Position numbers and translations under genes: made by a program
Shown: piece after piece, positions 1-8,756 of the stretch
Numbering within the stretch: the first letter of the stretch is position 1
Layout of the letters: each line of letters starts with the position of its first letter
The notes under the pieces: generated by a model
Database searches by the model: none
What the model was told of the DNA's origin: nothing
What the model saw: the letters and a program-made list of their open reading frames with translations, nothing else
NCBI RefSeq assembly: GCF_018070075.1
Contig: NZ_JAGPXE010000003.1
Span: 496,001 to 560,000, forward strand
Direction: 5' to 3'
Source of the DNA: Saccharopolyspora endophytica
Lineage (GTDB): Bacteria; Actinomycetota; Actinomycetes; Mycobacteriales; Pseudonocardiaceae
DNA length: 64,000 nt

Positions 1-2
1 CG

Positions 3-1388
3 GACGACTCGCCGCCGCACCGGACGCTGGTGTCGTTCACCGACATCACCGAGCCGCGCGCGTTCCGCAAGCGGCTGGAGCGGGAGGCCACCCACGACCC
101 GCTGACCGGGCTGGCGAACCGGACGATGGTGCTGCGCAGGTTGCAGGCGGCGATGCGCAAGCCCGATCGCACGGTCACGACCGGTGTGATGTTCATCGAC
201 CTGGACAAGTTCAAGATCATCAACGATTCGCTGGGCCACGTCGTCGGTGACGAGGTCCTGCGGGTGACCGGTGAGCGCCTCCGCACCGTGATGCACTCCG
301 CCGAGCAGGTCGGCAGGCACGGCGGCGACGAGTTCGTGGTGCTGGTGCATGACGAGGACGGCGGTTCGTCCCTGGGCGCCCTGGCCGACGCGATCCGGCG
401 GCGGCTCACCGAGCCGATCACCGTCGAGGGCAGGCAGCTGCACGTCGACGCCAGCATCGGGATCGTGCTCGTCCCGCCCGACGACCCGCGCACCGCCGAG
501 GACGTGCTGCGCGATGCCGACGTGGCCATGTACGAGGCGAAGACGCGCGGCCGCGGGCGCGCGGCGTTCTTCGACGTCCAGCTGCGCGAGCGCCTGCAGC
601 GCTACCTTGAGTTGGAGCAGGACCTGCGCTCGGCGGTCGACCGCGGCGAGCTCTGGCTGGCCTACCAGCCGATCGTGAACCTGCACGCCAACCGCGTCGG
701 CGGCGTCGAAGCGCTGCTGCGCTGGACCCACCCGGTGCACGGGCCGGTCTCCCCTGAGGAGTTCATCTCGTTGGCCGAGGAGAGCGATCTGATCCACCAC
801 ATCGGGTCCTGGGCGCTGTCCACCGCGATCGAGCAGATGGCCGATTTCCGGAATCGCTACGGCCTCGACCTACGGGTGAAGGCCAACCTGTCGGTGCGCC
901 AGTTGGAGGACCCGGGTCTTCCGGAGACGGTGGACGAGGCGCTGCGCAAATCGGGGCTGTCCGCCAAGTCGTTGTCGCTGGAGATCACCGAGAGCGCGCT
1001 CATGCACGACCCGGTCACCGCCACCCGCATGCTGCAGGAGCTGCGCCGGTACGGGATCAGGCTGGCCATCGACGACTTCGGGACCGGCTACTCGTCTCTG
1101 GCGCAGCTGCTGCGGCTGCCGCTGGACTCGTTGAAGATCGACCGGTCGTTCATCGACGGCATCGCACGCTCCCACGACGCCGAGGCGCTGGTCAACAGCA
1201 TCATGGCGATGGCCCACGCGGTCGACCTCGCGGTGATCGCCGAGGGCGTGGAGACCGCCGAGCAGCTTGAGGTGCTGCGGCGGCTGGGCTGCGACCAGGC
1301 GCAGGGCTACTACCTGGGCCGACCGGCTCCGATCGAGGGCCTGGCCGCGACCATCGATCTCGCGGACCGGCGCACGAGGATCGAATGA
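3..1388 (+). CDS. GGDEF-EAL cyclic-di-GMP protein (5' end outside window)
   Basis: Partial: the frame is open to the window edge, and the residues before the first GTG (TLVSFTDITEPRAF) look like the end of a PAS domain, so the true start and sensor part lie upstream. A GGDEF domain follows at about residues 25-180 with an intact GGDEF motif (diguanylate cyclase signature). The allosteric RxxD inhibitory site five residues before it is not present (HSAE instead). An EAL phosphodiesterase domain fills about residues 205-445. It keeps EALLRW, the Asn of ANLSVRQL, LEITES, DDFGTGYSS, LKIDRSFI, EGVE and the Gln of DQAQGYYLGRP, so hydrolysis of cyclic-di-GMP looks possible. Net activity cannot be judged from sequence. 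The stop overlaps an upstream in-frame ATG of the next gene (ATGA). Confidence 0.93.
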   Translation, partial: DDSPPHRTLVSFTDITEPRAFRKRLEREATHDPLTGLANRTMVLRRLQAAMRKPDRTVTTGVMFIDLDKFKIINDSLGHVVGDEVLRVTGERLRTVMHSAEQVGRHGGDEFVVLVHDEDGGSSLGALADAIRRRLTEPITVEGRQLHVDASIGIVLVPPDDPRTAEDVLRDADVAMYEAKTRGRGRAAFFDVQLRERLQRYLELEQDLRSAVDRGELWLAYQPIVNLHANRVGGVEALLRWTHPVHGPVSPEEFISLAEESDLIHHIGSWALSTAIEQMADFRNRYGLDLRVKANLSVRQLEDPGLPETVDEALRKSGLSAKSLSLEITESALMHDPVTATRMLQELRRYGIRLAIDDFGTGYSSLAQLLRLPLDSLKIDRSFIDGIARSHDAEALVNSIMAMAHAVDLAVIAEGVETAEQLEVLRRLGCDQAQGYYLGRPAPIEGLAATIDLADRRTRIE

Positions 1389-1426
1389 GGCGGGTCGCGC
1401 GGCGCGGCCCGTATATCCTCGAACGC

Positions 1427-1921
1427 ATGCGGCGGACGTCCCTGGCTCACTGGCCCTGTTCGATCGCGCGCGCCTTGGACCTGCTGGGCGACCAGTGGAC
1501 GCCGCTGGTGCTGCGGGAGGCGTTCTACGGGGTCCGGCGCTTCGACGACTTCCAGTCCTCGCTGGGCATCGCCCGCAACACGCTGGCCGAACGCCTGCGC
1601 CGGCTCGTCGACGAAGGCCTGTTCGACAAGCGGGCCTACCAGGACGATCCGCCGCGCTACGACTACGTCCTCACCGACAAGGGCCGCGACTTCTACGGCG
1701 TCCTGGCGGCCATGGCGCGCTGGGGCGACCGCTGGCTGTCCGGTGAGGAGGGCGCGCCGGTGGTGCTGCACCACCGCACGTGCGACCACGACACCCACGC
1801 CGAGGTGGTCTGCGCGGCCTGCCGCGAGCCGCTGCGGGCCGAGGACACCACGTCCCACCTCGGCCCCGGCTATCCCTCCCGGCTGGCCGAGCGGCCCGAT
1901 GTGCGGGCCCGCTTCGGTTGA
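1427..1921 (+). CDS. HxlR-family winged-helix transcriptional regulator
   Basis: A 164-residue HxlR-type regulator. Family marks are the Cys-containing start (WPCSIARALDLLGDQW), the helix-turn-helix around FDDFQSSLGIARNTLAERLRR, and the wing ending YVLTDKGRDF. The C-terminal tail has two CxxC-like pairs (CDH, CAAC) that could bind metal. An ATG at 1385 overlaps the preceding stop, but homology begins at the ATG at 1427. A TATATC hexamer at 1412-1417 sits 9 bases before 1427, which suggests a very short or leaderless transcript. HxlR proteins often respond to electrophiles or redox signals; the target here is unknown. It converges with the leftward F420-type oxidoreductase gene, 4 bases away. 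Confidence 0.85.
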   Translation: MRRTSLAHWPCSIARALDLLGDQWTPLVLREAFYGVRRFDDFQSSLGIARNTLAERLRRLVDEGLFDKRAYQDDPPRYDYVLTDKGRDFYGVLAAMARWGDRWLSGEEGAPVVLHHRTCDHDTHAEVVCAACREPLRAEDTTSHLGPGYPSRLAERPDVRARFG

Positions 1922-1925
1922 GCGG

Positions 1926-2960
1926 TCACAGATCCCGGACCAGGTCCAGGGCGCGTCCCAGGGTGGTGAGCCGTTCGTCCAGGGTGTCGCCCGCGGGGTA
2001 GAAGCGGACGGTGTTCACGCCGGTGTCGCGCCAGACCCGCAGCCGCTCGCGGACCATGTCCTCGGTGCCGATCAGCGTGGTGGCCAGCACCATCTCGTCG
2101 GTGACCAGCGCGGCGGCACCCTCGCGGTCGCCGGCCTGCCAGCGCTCGCGGACCGCCGCGGCGGCGTCCTGCCAGCCCTGGCGGGAGTAGGCGCGGTTGT
2201 AGAAGTTGGTCTTGGCCGAGCCCATGCCGCCCAGCGAGAACGCCAGTTCCTTCTTCCGGCTCGCCAGCACGCCGCTCAGCTCGTCGGGGTCGTCGACGAA
2301 GGCGACCTCGGCGCCCTGGCAGATGTCCAGCTCGGCCCGGCTGCGCCCGGCCTTGGCCAGACCGCTGTCGAGGTGTTCGAAGTAGGCGTCTGCGCCTTCC
2401 GGGACGAAGCTGGTGCCCAGCCAGCCGTCGGCGATCTCGCCGGTGAGCTCCAGCATCTTCGGCGACAGCGTGGCGAGGTGGATGGGCACGTCCACCGGCG
2501 GGATCGACACCCGCATCGGCCGGGACTCGCCGGGGCGCGGGATGGTGAAGTGCTCGCCGCTGTGGGAGATCTTCTCGCCGCTGAAGACCTGCCGCAGGAC
2601 CTGCGCGGTCTCGCGCATCCGGCCCAGCGGGCGGGCGAAGTCCACGCCGTGCAGCCCCTCGATCACCTGCGGACCGGAGGCGCCGAGGCCGAGGTGGAAG
2701 CGACCTCCGGACAGGTGCGCGAGCGTCATCGCGGCCTGGCCGATCGCGACCGGGGTGCGCGTGCCCAGCTGCATGATCCCGGAGCCGAGCAGGATGGTGT
2801 CGGTGCGGGCTGCGAGGTAGCCGAGCGTGGAGGGGGCGTCGGAGCCCCAGGCCTCGGCCACCCAGCACATGTCCAGACCGAGCTTCTCGGCCTCGCGGAC
2901 GTACTCGACGATCTCGTGCCAGTCGCCGCCGCTGCCCTCGATGGTGGTGGCGGTGCGCAT
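1926..2960 (-). CDS. LLM-class F420-dependent oxidoreductase
   Basis: A 344-residue luciferase-like monooxygenase/F420-dependent reductase. The TIM-barrel family pattern is clear: AEKLGLDMCWVAEAWGSDA, ARTDTILLGSGI, QAAMTLAHLSGGRFHLGLG, and the late IADGWLGTSF and DTGVNTVRFYP segments. The family reduces or oxidises substrates with coenzyme F420 (sometimes FMN); the substrate here cannot be read from sequence. The frame is open further upstream, but the start at 2960 is preferred because it overlaps the TGA of the SRPBCC gene (TGATG), which implies translational coupling. The pair probably acts on the same small molecule. Confidence 0.87.
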   Translation of the reverse strand: MRTATTIEGSGGDWHEIVEYVREAEKLGLDMCWVAEAWGSDAPSTLGYLAARTDTILLGSGIMQLGTRTPVAIGQAAMTLAHLSGGRFHLGLGASGPQVIEGLHGVDFARPLGRMRETAQVLRQVFSGEKISHSGEHFTIPRPGESRPMRVSIPPVDVPIHLATLSPKMLELTGEIADGWLGTSFVPEGADAYFEHLDSGLAKAGRSRAELDICQGAEVAFVDDPDELSGVLASRKKELAFSLGGMGSAKTNFYNRAYSRQGWQDAAAAVRERWQAGDREGAAALVTDEMVLATTLIGTEDMVRERLRVWRDTGVNTVRFYPAGDTLDERLTTLGRALDLVRDL

Positions 2961-3472
2961 CAGGCGCCGGCCTCGGCGAGTTCCTTGATCCCGGCGAGGT
3001 TGGCGGTCATGCCGCGTTCGAAGTCCCGCAGCCGGACGAAGACGATCTTCTGCTCCTTCTCCGGCATGCGTTCGATGGCCAGGCTCAGACCGGAGGGCGC
3101 CGGTCCCATCCGGACCCACTGGCTCAGCTGCGTGCCTCCGTCGACGGGACGCAGCGCGAACCGCCAGGACGCCATGGGGTTCTCGGGGTCCCGCACGGCC
3201 CAGCCGAAGACCCGCTGGGGTTCGAACTCGACGACGTGCGAGGTGGTGGTCCACTCCCCCAGCGCGTCGTGGCGGTTGCGGCCGGTGAACCGGGCGCCGA
3301 GCGAGGGCCCGTGGGCCCCGTCGAGCCACTGCACTTCCTGCAGCTCATCGCTGATGCGGGCGATCAGCTGCATGTCGGTGACCAGTTCCCACACGCGTCC
3401 GGGTGGGGAGTCGATCCAGGTCGCGACCTCGACCGTCGGCCCGTCGGCGTAGCGCGCGCCCGTCCACTCCAT
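2960..3472 (-). CDS. SRPBCC (START-like) family protein
   Basis: A 170-residue SRPBCC-fold protein of the polyketide-cyclase/dehydrase type. It has the N-terminal strand VEVATWIDSPPGRVWELVTD, a central GARFTGRNRH segment, and a C-terminal helix rich in charged residues (MPEKEQKIVFVRLRDFERGM). These proteins form a hydrophobic pocket for small ligands. The start at 3472 is chosen over an upstream ATG because GAGGAGG stands 9 bases before it. It heads a two-gene leftward unit with the F420-type oxidoreductase, coupled by TGATG. Confidence 0.82.
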   Translation of the reverse strand: MEWTGARYADGPTVEVATWIDSPPGRVWELVTDMQLIARISDELQEVQWLDGAHGPSLGARFTGRNRHDALGEWTTTSHVVEFEPQRVFGWAVRDPENPMASWRFALRPVDGGTQLSQWVRMGPAPSGLSLAIERMPEKEQKIVFVRLRDFERGMTANLAGIKELAEAGA

Positions 3473-3560
3473 GCTCGGCGACCTCCTCGTCGTGCGGCGT
3501 TGAACAGTAGGGTTGCGTGATGAAACCCTGATTGTCAACTACCGCACGACGAGGCGGTCG

Positions 3561-4046
3561 TCAGTCGGTCCGCGAGATCGAGACGGGCACCGCCACCGGC
3601 GGGGCGACGACCTGACGAGAGGCCTCCAGCACGCGCTTGATGACGGTCACCACGTCCCTGCCGGGCTTGGAGCAGGTGAACGCGGCGCGAGCGTGCTCGC
3701 TGATCGCCGCACGGGTGGAGACCTCGATCTCCATGTGCCGGAAGAGGTGGGTCATGCCCTCGACCTCGGAGAAGCTGTAGGTGATGGTCACCGAGGACGC
3801 GTCATCGGCGCCCCGGGACCGGACGATCCAGCGGCGGCCCGGTTCGGCCTCCAGTATCGCCCAGTCCTCGCCCTGCTGCTCCCGCCACGCCGTGCCGGCG
3901 GGCTGCCTGCCCCGGGGCACGAGTGTCCACCCTGGATCGGTCACCGGCCGGCCGCCCTCCCAGTTGGCCGGATCGATGATGTAGCTGTAAACGTCCATGG
4001 CCGGGCACTCGATGTCGGTCTCGGCCATCGTCGAATAGAAGGGCAT
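3561..4046 (-). CDS. SRPBCC family protein
   Basis: A 161-residue protein with the layout of the SRPBCC/START-like fold: MAETDIECPAMDVYSYIIDP at the start, a WEGG-containing loop, IVRSRGADDASSVTITYSFS strands, and a long C-terminal helix. It lies just upstream of the other SRPBCC gene on the same strand, 88 bases away, and the two are distant paralogues at best. A role in binding a small hydrophobic ligand is inferred from the fold only. Confidence 0.75.
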   Translation of the reverse strand: MPFYSTMAETDIECPAMDVYSYIIDPANWEGGRPVTDPGWTLVPRGRQPAGTAWREQQGEDWAILEAEPGRRWIVRSRGADDASSVTITYSFSEVEGMTHLFRHMEIEVSTRAAISEHARAAFTCSKPGRDVVTVIKRVLEASRQVVAPPVAVPVSISRTD

Positions 4047-4623
4047 GGCTCAGGCGTCCTTCCACTCAATTTCCCCCTGGGGCGCCCCGCTACCGGATTA
4101 CCCCCACCGGGACCATTGTTGTGCCCGAAAGGGAATCAGCAACTCGATCCGATCCTGGTGATCGCGCAACAGGCACGACATCGGGCGACAGCGGTGGCGC
4201 AGAACACATCTGCGTCGGCATCCGAAAAACCGTACGACGTAGCCGCTTTCGCGATCGCTCCCTCCGAATCGGACACCGGCTGTTCGAGGCGCGCGCCGAG
4301 GTCGGCGGAGCCTACCGAACGCGGAGATCCCGGCAAGATCGCGAGCACGCTTCAGGTTGCCCCGGAACGGCGCTGACCCGCAGGTTCATTGCCCCGGCAA
4401 CATCATGACCGGACCCCGCCACCGTCACCCGATGGGCGGGGGTTTCCAGATCGATTCCGAAGTCCGCGACGGGGTCCGTCGCGGACCCGGCGACGCGCGG
4501 GAAGGGCCGACAGGCGCAACCCCGCGACCGCCCGCGACCAGCGCATGTACCGTGACTGGCGAACCCACCGGCCGGCCCGCCGGGCGGTGATCCGCTGGAG
4601 CGTCCACAGGAGACTTACGACCG
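4047..4623. other. Intergenic region upstream of rpiA
   Basis: 577 bases between a leftward SRPBCC gene and rightward rpiA. Short open frames exist on both strands, but none has both a good ribosome-binding site and a recognisable product. The region must carry two divergent promoters; I could not assign their elements with confidence. No tRNA or repeat seen. Confidence 0.5.
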
Positions 4624-5376
4624 ATGCAACCGAGTAACGAGCAGGACCGCGCGAAGTGGGCCGCGGGTACGGCCGTCATCGACGCCTACATCCGCGACGG
4701 CATGAAGCTCGGCCTGGGCTCGGGCACGACCTCGCACTGGTTCGTCCGCGCGCTGGGCGAGGCCGTGTCGAACGGACTCAACGTGGTGGGCGTGCCCACC
4801 TCGACCGGTACTCGTGACCTGGCGCTCGAGGTCGGCGTGCCGCTGACCACGCTCGCCGAGGTCGGCCGGCTGGACCTCACGGTCGACGGCGCCGACGAGA
4901 TCGACCCCGCGGGCCACATGATCAAGGGCGGCGGCGCCTGCCTGCTGTGGGAGCGCATCATCGCCGACACCTCGGACAAGATGGTGTGCGTGGTCGACGA
5001 GGGCAAGGTCGTCGACCAGCTCGGCAAGTTCCCGCTGCCCATCGAGGTCGTGCAGTACGAGTGGCAGGCCACCGAGCGCGCCATCAGCGCGCTGCTCGAC
5101 GAGCTGGGCCAGCCCGGCGTGAAGCTGAGCCGTCGCGAGAAGGACGGCGGCCCGCTGGTCACCGACAGCGGCAACTTCATCGTCGACGCCCACGTCGAGG
5201 CGATCAAGGACCCGATCGCGCTGGACTCGCAGCTCAACTGGATCCCCGGCGTGGTGGAGAACGGCCTGTTCACCGGCATCGCCGCGGAGGTCGTGATCGG
5301 CCGCGCTGACGGCAGCCACGAGATCCGCGACGTCTCGGCGACGCCGTCGGCCCGTCCGTCGACCCGCGGTCGCTGA
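4624..5376 (+). CDS. rpiA: ribose-5-phosphate isomerase A
   Basis: A 250-residue RpiA, which interconverts ribose 5-phosphate and ribulose 5-phosphate in the non-oxidative pentose phosphate pathway. The family signatures are present in order: GLGSGTT phosphate loop (about residues 32-38), VPTSTGTRDLA, TVDGADEID with the catalytic Asp pair, and KGGGACLLWERI carrying the catalytic Lys and Glu. The last 18 residues (after IRDVS) look like an unstructured tail. AGGAG stands 11 bases before the ATG. A perfect 15-bp hairpin follows the stop. Cytosolic; links to the xylose genes at 26-29 kb through the same pathway. Confidence 0.95.
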   Translation: MQPSNEQDRAKWAAGTAVIDAYIRDGMKLGLGSGTTSHWFVRALGEAVSNGLNVVGVPTSTGTRDLALEVGVPLTTLAEVGRLDLTVDGADEIDPAGHMIKGGGACLLWERIIADTSDKMVCVVDEGKVVDQLGKFPLPIEVVQYEWQATERAISALLDELGQPGVKLSRREKDGGPLVTDSGNFIVDAHVEAIKDPIALDSQLNWIPGVVENGLFTGIAAEVVIGRADGSHEIRDVSATPSARPSTRGR

Positions 5377-5391
5377 CAGTCATCACTCGTT

Positions 5392-5424
5392 CGAGGGGAC
5401 GTGAGCTCTGCTCACGTCCCCTCG
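5392..5424. terminator. Perfect 15-bp hairpin between convergent genes
   Basis: CGAGGGGACGTGAGC at 5392-5406 pairs perfectly with 5410-5424 around a TCT loop. It lies between the stops of rpiA and the leftward methanethiol oxidase gene, so it probably serves as a bidirectional terminator. No clear T-run follows, as is usual in GC-rich actinomycetes. Confidence 0.85.
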
Positions 5425-5431
5425 TCGCGTT

Positions 5432-6847
5432 TCAGAACCCCGCGTAGCAGTAGGAGTCCGAGGAGGCGTCCCCTCCCTGGAGCCGGACCTGGTGGGCCCG
5501 GCGACCTCGGAAGTCCTCGCCGTGCGGGAAGAAGCCCTCGTCGACGGTCAGGCCGCCGCGGTGCGGATCCGTGGTGAGCTTGGCCATCCACGCGCCCACG
5601 CCGTCGGGGTAGAACTGGTCGTCCCACGACCCGTAGAGCGAGTTCGTCAGGTAGATCCGCGTCCCGTCCCGGCTGACCTCGACCATCTGCGGCCCGCCCG
5701 CCAGCGGCCGGTCGGGTGCCGACGGGTGCGGGACCCGGCCGACGATGCCGCCGAGCCGGACCGACCCGGCTTCGCGCGGCGCGGCGGGATCGCTGACGTC
5801 GTACTGCTTGAGCTCGCCGGTCCCCCAGCACGAGACGTAGAGGAAGCGGTCGTCGACCGAGAGGTTGATGTCGGTGACCAGCGGCGGGACGGCGCCGAAG
5901 GGCTTGAGCGCGGGAGGCAGGAGGTCGGCGTCGGCGGGCTCGGCGGGGATGGTGATGACCTTGTCCGCCGTCCACTGATCGCCGTCGCGCCGCCAGCGCC
6001 ACACCGAGGCGGACAGGTCTTCGGTGCTGATCACCACGCCGGCGAATCCCCAGGTGGCGTTCGGGTCGTGCGAGGGGCGCAGCTCCAGCACCATCTGCTG
6101 CTCGGCGCCGAGGTCCACCCGCTGCAGGTGCTTGCCCTCGGCGAGGTCCCAGAAGTGCAAGGCGTGGCCGTACTCGTTGGCGAGCAGCAGTTCGGGCACG
6201 ACGCCGTCCTCGACCATCGCGGGCGTGCCCCACTCGCTGGTGATCAGGGTGTTCTGGTTGAGGTGCCACCAGGCGTCGTAGGCGAGCTGCTGCGGACCCC
6301 GATCGGTCTCCCACGCCCGCACGACCTCGAAGGTGTCGTGGTCGAGAACGGCGATCCCGCCCGGTCCCCCATCACCGTCGGCGGAGCCCAGGCAGGACAG
6401 GTAGATGCCGTCGGGGCCGCAGTGCAGCGTGTGCGGACGGGAGTACCCGGCGCGGGTGGCCAGCTCGTCGGCGCTGATGGTCCGGACCAGCCGCGGCTGC
6501 TTCGGGTCCGGGTGGGTGTCGTAGACGTGCAGGTTCGAGGAGCGCAGACCGGGCAGCAGCAGGTACCGGCGTTGCAGGCCGTCGGTGTGGTGACCGGCGT
6601 GGGCGAAGGCGCTGCTGCAGGCGTTCCACCCGAAGTGGTGGAGCTCGTCGCCCTTGGTCGGCAGCTCCGCCCATCCCACGATCTGCCCGTTCTGGGCCGA
6701 TTCCGGGTCGGTGTCGACGACGGCGAGCGCATCGGGCTGTTCGGCCGCGCGGTCGAAGGTCACCACGTAGGCCAGCTTCTCCGGTGGTGCGGCGATCGCG
6801 TCGGCGGGACTGCGGTAGAAGGTCGGATCGACCGCGGCATGGCTCAT
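5432..6847 (-). CDS. SBP56 selenium-binding family protein, probable methanethiol oxidase
   Basis: A 471-residue member of the SBP56 family, whose bacterial members oxidise methanethiol to formaldehyde, hydrogen sulfide and hydrogen peroxide. Conserved blocks are HHFGWNACSSAFAH (about residue 70), RPHTLHCGPDGIYLSCLG, DINLSVDDRFLYVSCWGTG, GGPQMVEVSRDGTRIYLTNS and the C-terminal HQVRLQGGDASSDSYC. His and Cys residues in these blocks are the expected metal ligands. No clear signal peptide, although some family members are exported. GAGGAGGATGAG precedes the ATG. The methanethiol source in this strain is not evident from neighbours. Confidence 0.88.
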   Translation of the reverse strand: MSHAAVDPTFYRSPADAIAAPPEKLAYVVTFDRAAEQPDALAVVDTDPESAQNGQIVGWAELPTKGDELHHFGWNACSSAFAHAGHHTDGLQRRYLLLPGLRSSNLHVYDTHPDPKQPRLVRTISADELATRAGYSRPHTLHCGPDGIYLSCLGSADGDGGPGGIAVLDHDTFEVVRAWETDRGPQQLAYDAWWHLNQNTLITSEWGTPAMVEDGVVPELLLANEYGHALHFWDLAEGKHLQRVDLGAEQQMVLELRPSHDPNATWGFAGVVISTEDLSASVWRWRRDGDQWTADKVITIPAEPADADLLPPALKPFGAVPPLVTDINLSVDDRFLYVSCWGTGELKQYDVSDPAAPREAGSVRLGGIVGRVPHPSAPDRPLAGGPQMVEVSRDGTRIYLTNSLYGSWDDQFYPDGVGAWMAKLTTDPHRGGLTVDEGFFPHGEDFRGRRAHQVRLQGGDASSDSYCYAGF

Positions 6848-6949
6848 CTCATCCTCCTCGGGAGATGGCGTTCGGTCGTTCCAGCATGGTCCCGCGCTCC
6901 CACCTCGGCGACCGTGTCCGCATCCCAGGACACCGCAGGTCGGGTGGTT

Positions 6950-8266
6950 CTAGAGGTGCGCGCAGCGCAGCTCCGGGCTGAGCCGGTAGGTGGTGTCCAG
7001 GACAGCGTTCTGGCCGCTCAACCAGCTCGGATCACACCCCGGATGCACCGTGTGCACGATGACGAGGTCCCACTCCTGCGACTCGGCCTGTTCCCTCGAC
7101 TGCAACGTGGTTTCACCCAGGCGGAGGGTGGGCACGTGCGGATCGGCGTAGGTGACGTCGACTCCGACGCCCGCCAGTTCGGCCATGATCTCCAGGGCAG
7201 GCGACTCGCGGATGTCGGCGACGCCCGGCTTGTAGGCCACACCGAGCACCAGGACCCGGGCTCCCGTCACGCGCTTCCCGCGATCGGCGAGCAGCTGCCT
7301 GGCGCGGTCCACGACCCTGCGCGGCCGGGCCGCGATCGACCCCATCGCGGCGTTCATCAGCGGAGCGGGCAGGCGTTGCGCTCGCAGCTGCCACAGGAGG
7401 TAGTGCGTGTCGCAGGGGATGCAGTGGCCGCCGACTCCCGGACCGGGGTGGAACGGCATGAACCCATACGGCTTGGTGGCGGCGGCCTCGATGACCTCGA
7501 TCGGATCGACGTCGAAGGCCCGGCAGCTGTCGGCGAACTCGTTGATCATCGCGATGTTGACCGCCCGGAAGTTCTCCAGCAGCTTGGTGAGCTCAGCGGC
7601 GTCGGGCGAGGTGACGACGTGCACGGCCGGTGCGCCGCGGCCGATCACCGCCTCGGCCCGGCGACCGCACTCCTCGGTCACCCCACCGACCACGCGCGGG
7701 GTCGCGTACCGCTCCTGCCCGCTCACGCCGGGCTCGACGTGTTCCGGACTGAAAGCGACGTACACGTCCTCGCCGACCGTCCAGCCATTTCGGTGGCGCA
7801 GTGGCTCAGCGATGAGGTCGCGGGTGCAACCAACGTACGTGGTGGAAGTCAGCACGATCGCCTGCCCCTGGACAGCGTTGGCAATCACCGAGGCACAAGC
7901 TGCGGTCAGTCCGCGCATGTCCGGCACCAAGTGGCTGTCCACCGGCATGGGCACTGCAATCACCACGAACTCCGCGTCACTGATCGCCGCGACGTTGGAT
8001 GTCAGATCCAACCGGCCATGAGCGAGCGCGCGCTCGAGTCGCGCATGCTCAGGCGAGGACGATGCTACCCTCTGGGCGTTGCGCACCAGCATCCTATTCT
8101 CATCGATGTTCACACCGGTCACCACGAGTCCAGATTCAACGAGCGAAAGTGCTGTCCGCAGGCCGACTTCGCCCACACCCACAACCGCCGCGTGAACCAA
8201 CCCCGGATCCTCCGTGAGTCGAATATCTGGACTCGCACGCGTCCCAGTGATTTTCGCGTCCACCAT
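6950..8266 (-). CDS. Nucleotide-sugar 6-dehydrogenase (UDP-HexNAc dehydrogenase type)
   Basis: A 438-residue UDP-sugar dehydrogenase that oxidises C6 of a nucleotide hexose twice to the uronic acid using NAD. Three domains are visible: N-terminal Rossmann fold (VGVGEVGLRTALSL), central helix linker (KLLENFRAVNIAMINEFAD), and the catalytic loop GPGVGGHCIPCDTHYLLW with the nucleophilic Cys, then the C-terminal domain (ARVLVLGVAYKPGVADIRESP). The motif resembles UDP-N-acetylmannosamine/glucosamine dehydrogenases more than UDP-glucose dehydrogenase. The start at 8266 follows AGAGG at 10 bases; ATGs further out lack support. It is transcribed away from the exopolysaccharide operon and has a paralogue at 19.6 kb. 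Confidence 0.88.
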   Translation of the reverse strand: MVDAKITGTRASPDIRLTEDPGLVHAAVVGVGEVGLRTALSLVESGLVVTGVNIDENRMLVRNAQRVASSSPEHARLERALAHGRLDLTSNVAAISDAEFVVIAVPMPVDSHLVPDMRGLTAACASVIANAVQGQAIVLTSTTYVGCTRDLIAEPLRHRNGWTVGEDVYVAFSPEHVEPGVSGQERYATPRVVGGVTEECGRRAEAVIGRGAPAVHVVTSPDAAELTKLLENFRAVNIAMINEFADSCRAFDVDPIEVIEAAATKPYGFMPFHPGPGVGGHCIPCDTHYLLWQLRAQRLPAPLMNAAMGSIAARPRRVVDRARQLLADRGKRVTGARVLVLGVAYKPGVADIRESPALEIMAELAGVGVDVTYADPHVPTLRLGETTLQSREQAESQEWDLVIVHTVHPGCDPSWLSGQNAVLDTTYRLSPELRCAHL

Positions 8267-8558
8267 GATTTCGGAACCTCTGATCTTGTGCATCGGGTGT
8301 CGAAACCACTCTGCTTTCAGCGCGTTTCGCGCAGCCACCAAGGCTGGCACCGGTCAGCTCTCCCGGCGCTTCGGTCAACCCTGATGGCCGCCGATGTATG
8401 TCGGCCCCGAACAGGCCCGCTGAAAGAGTGCACCAACGTGGTGCCACGAGCCAGGGAACAAAGGCCCGATTCCAGGACTTCCGCCCCCTCCGGAGGGAAG
8501 CGGGGCGGGCATAATCGAGGAAACGAGTTCGTGATCGGACCCGCACGAGGAGGGCCCC

Positions 8559-8756
8559 ATGGTTCAGCAGAAGTGGGACCGTCACGACATCGCCGCCTAT
8601 TTGGGAATCCGGGTCGGATCGGTGAACGCGTGGCTAGCCCGGCACAGGATCAGTCCGGTTGCCCGGCGACCTGCCGGTCGCGGCGCACTGGCGAACCTCT
8701 ACGACGCCGAGGAGATCAAACGCGTTCGGAAGGCCGGTCGCAACCAGCCGCACTGA
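8559..8756 (+). CDS. Small MerR/AlpA-like helix-turn-helix protein
   Basis: A 65-residue protein with a helix-turn-helix in RHDIAAYLGIRVGSVNAWLA followed by basic RHRISPVARRPAGRG and the typical end of small MerR/excisionase-like domains, LYDAEEIKRVR. GAGGAGG lies 5 bases before the ATG, so it is very probably expressed. It sits between the divergent nucleotide-sugar dehydrogenase and the exopolysaccharide operon, so a role in regulating that locus is possible but not shown. An excisionase-like remnant of a mobile element is the other option; no integrase is nearby. Confidence 0.72.
   Translation: MVQQKWDRHDIAAYLGIRVGSVNAWLARHRISPVARRPAGRGALANLYDAEEIKRVRKAGRNQPH

Noticed and set aside
1743-3452. 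Plus-strand frame of 569 codons
   Set aside because: Overlaps the HxlR gene in another frame and then runs antisense to the F420-type oxidoreductase and SRPBCC genes.
4136-4348. 70-codon minus-strand frame in the gap before rpiA
   Set aside because: Some protein-like composition, but no ribosome-binding site and no recognisable family.
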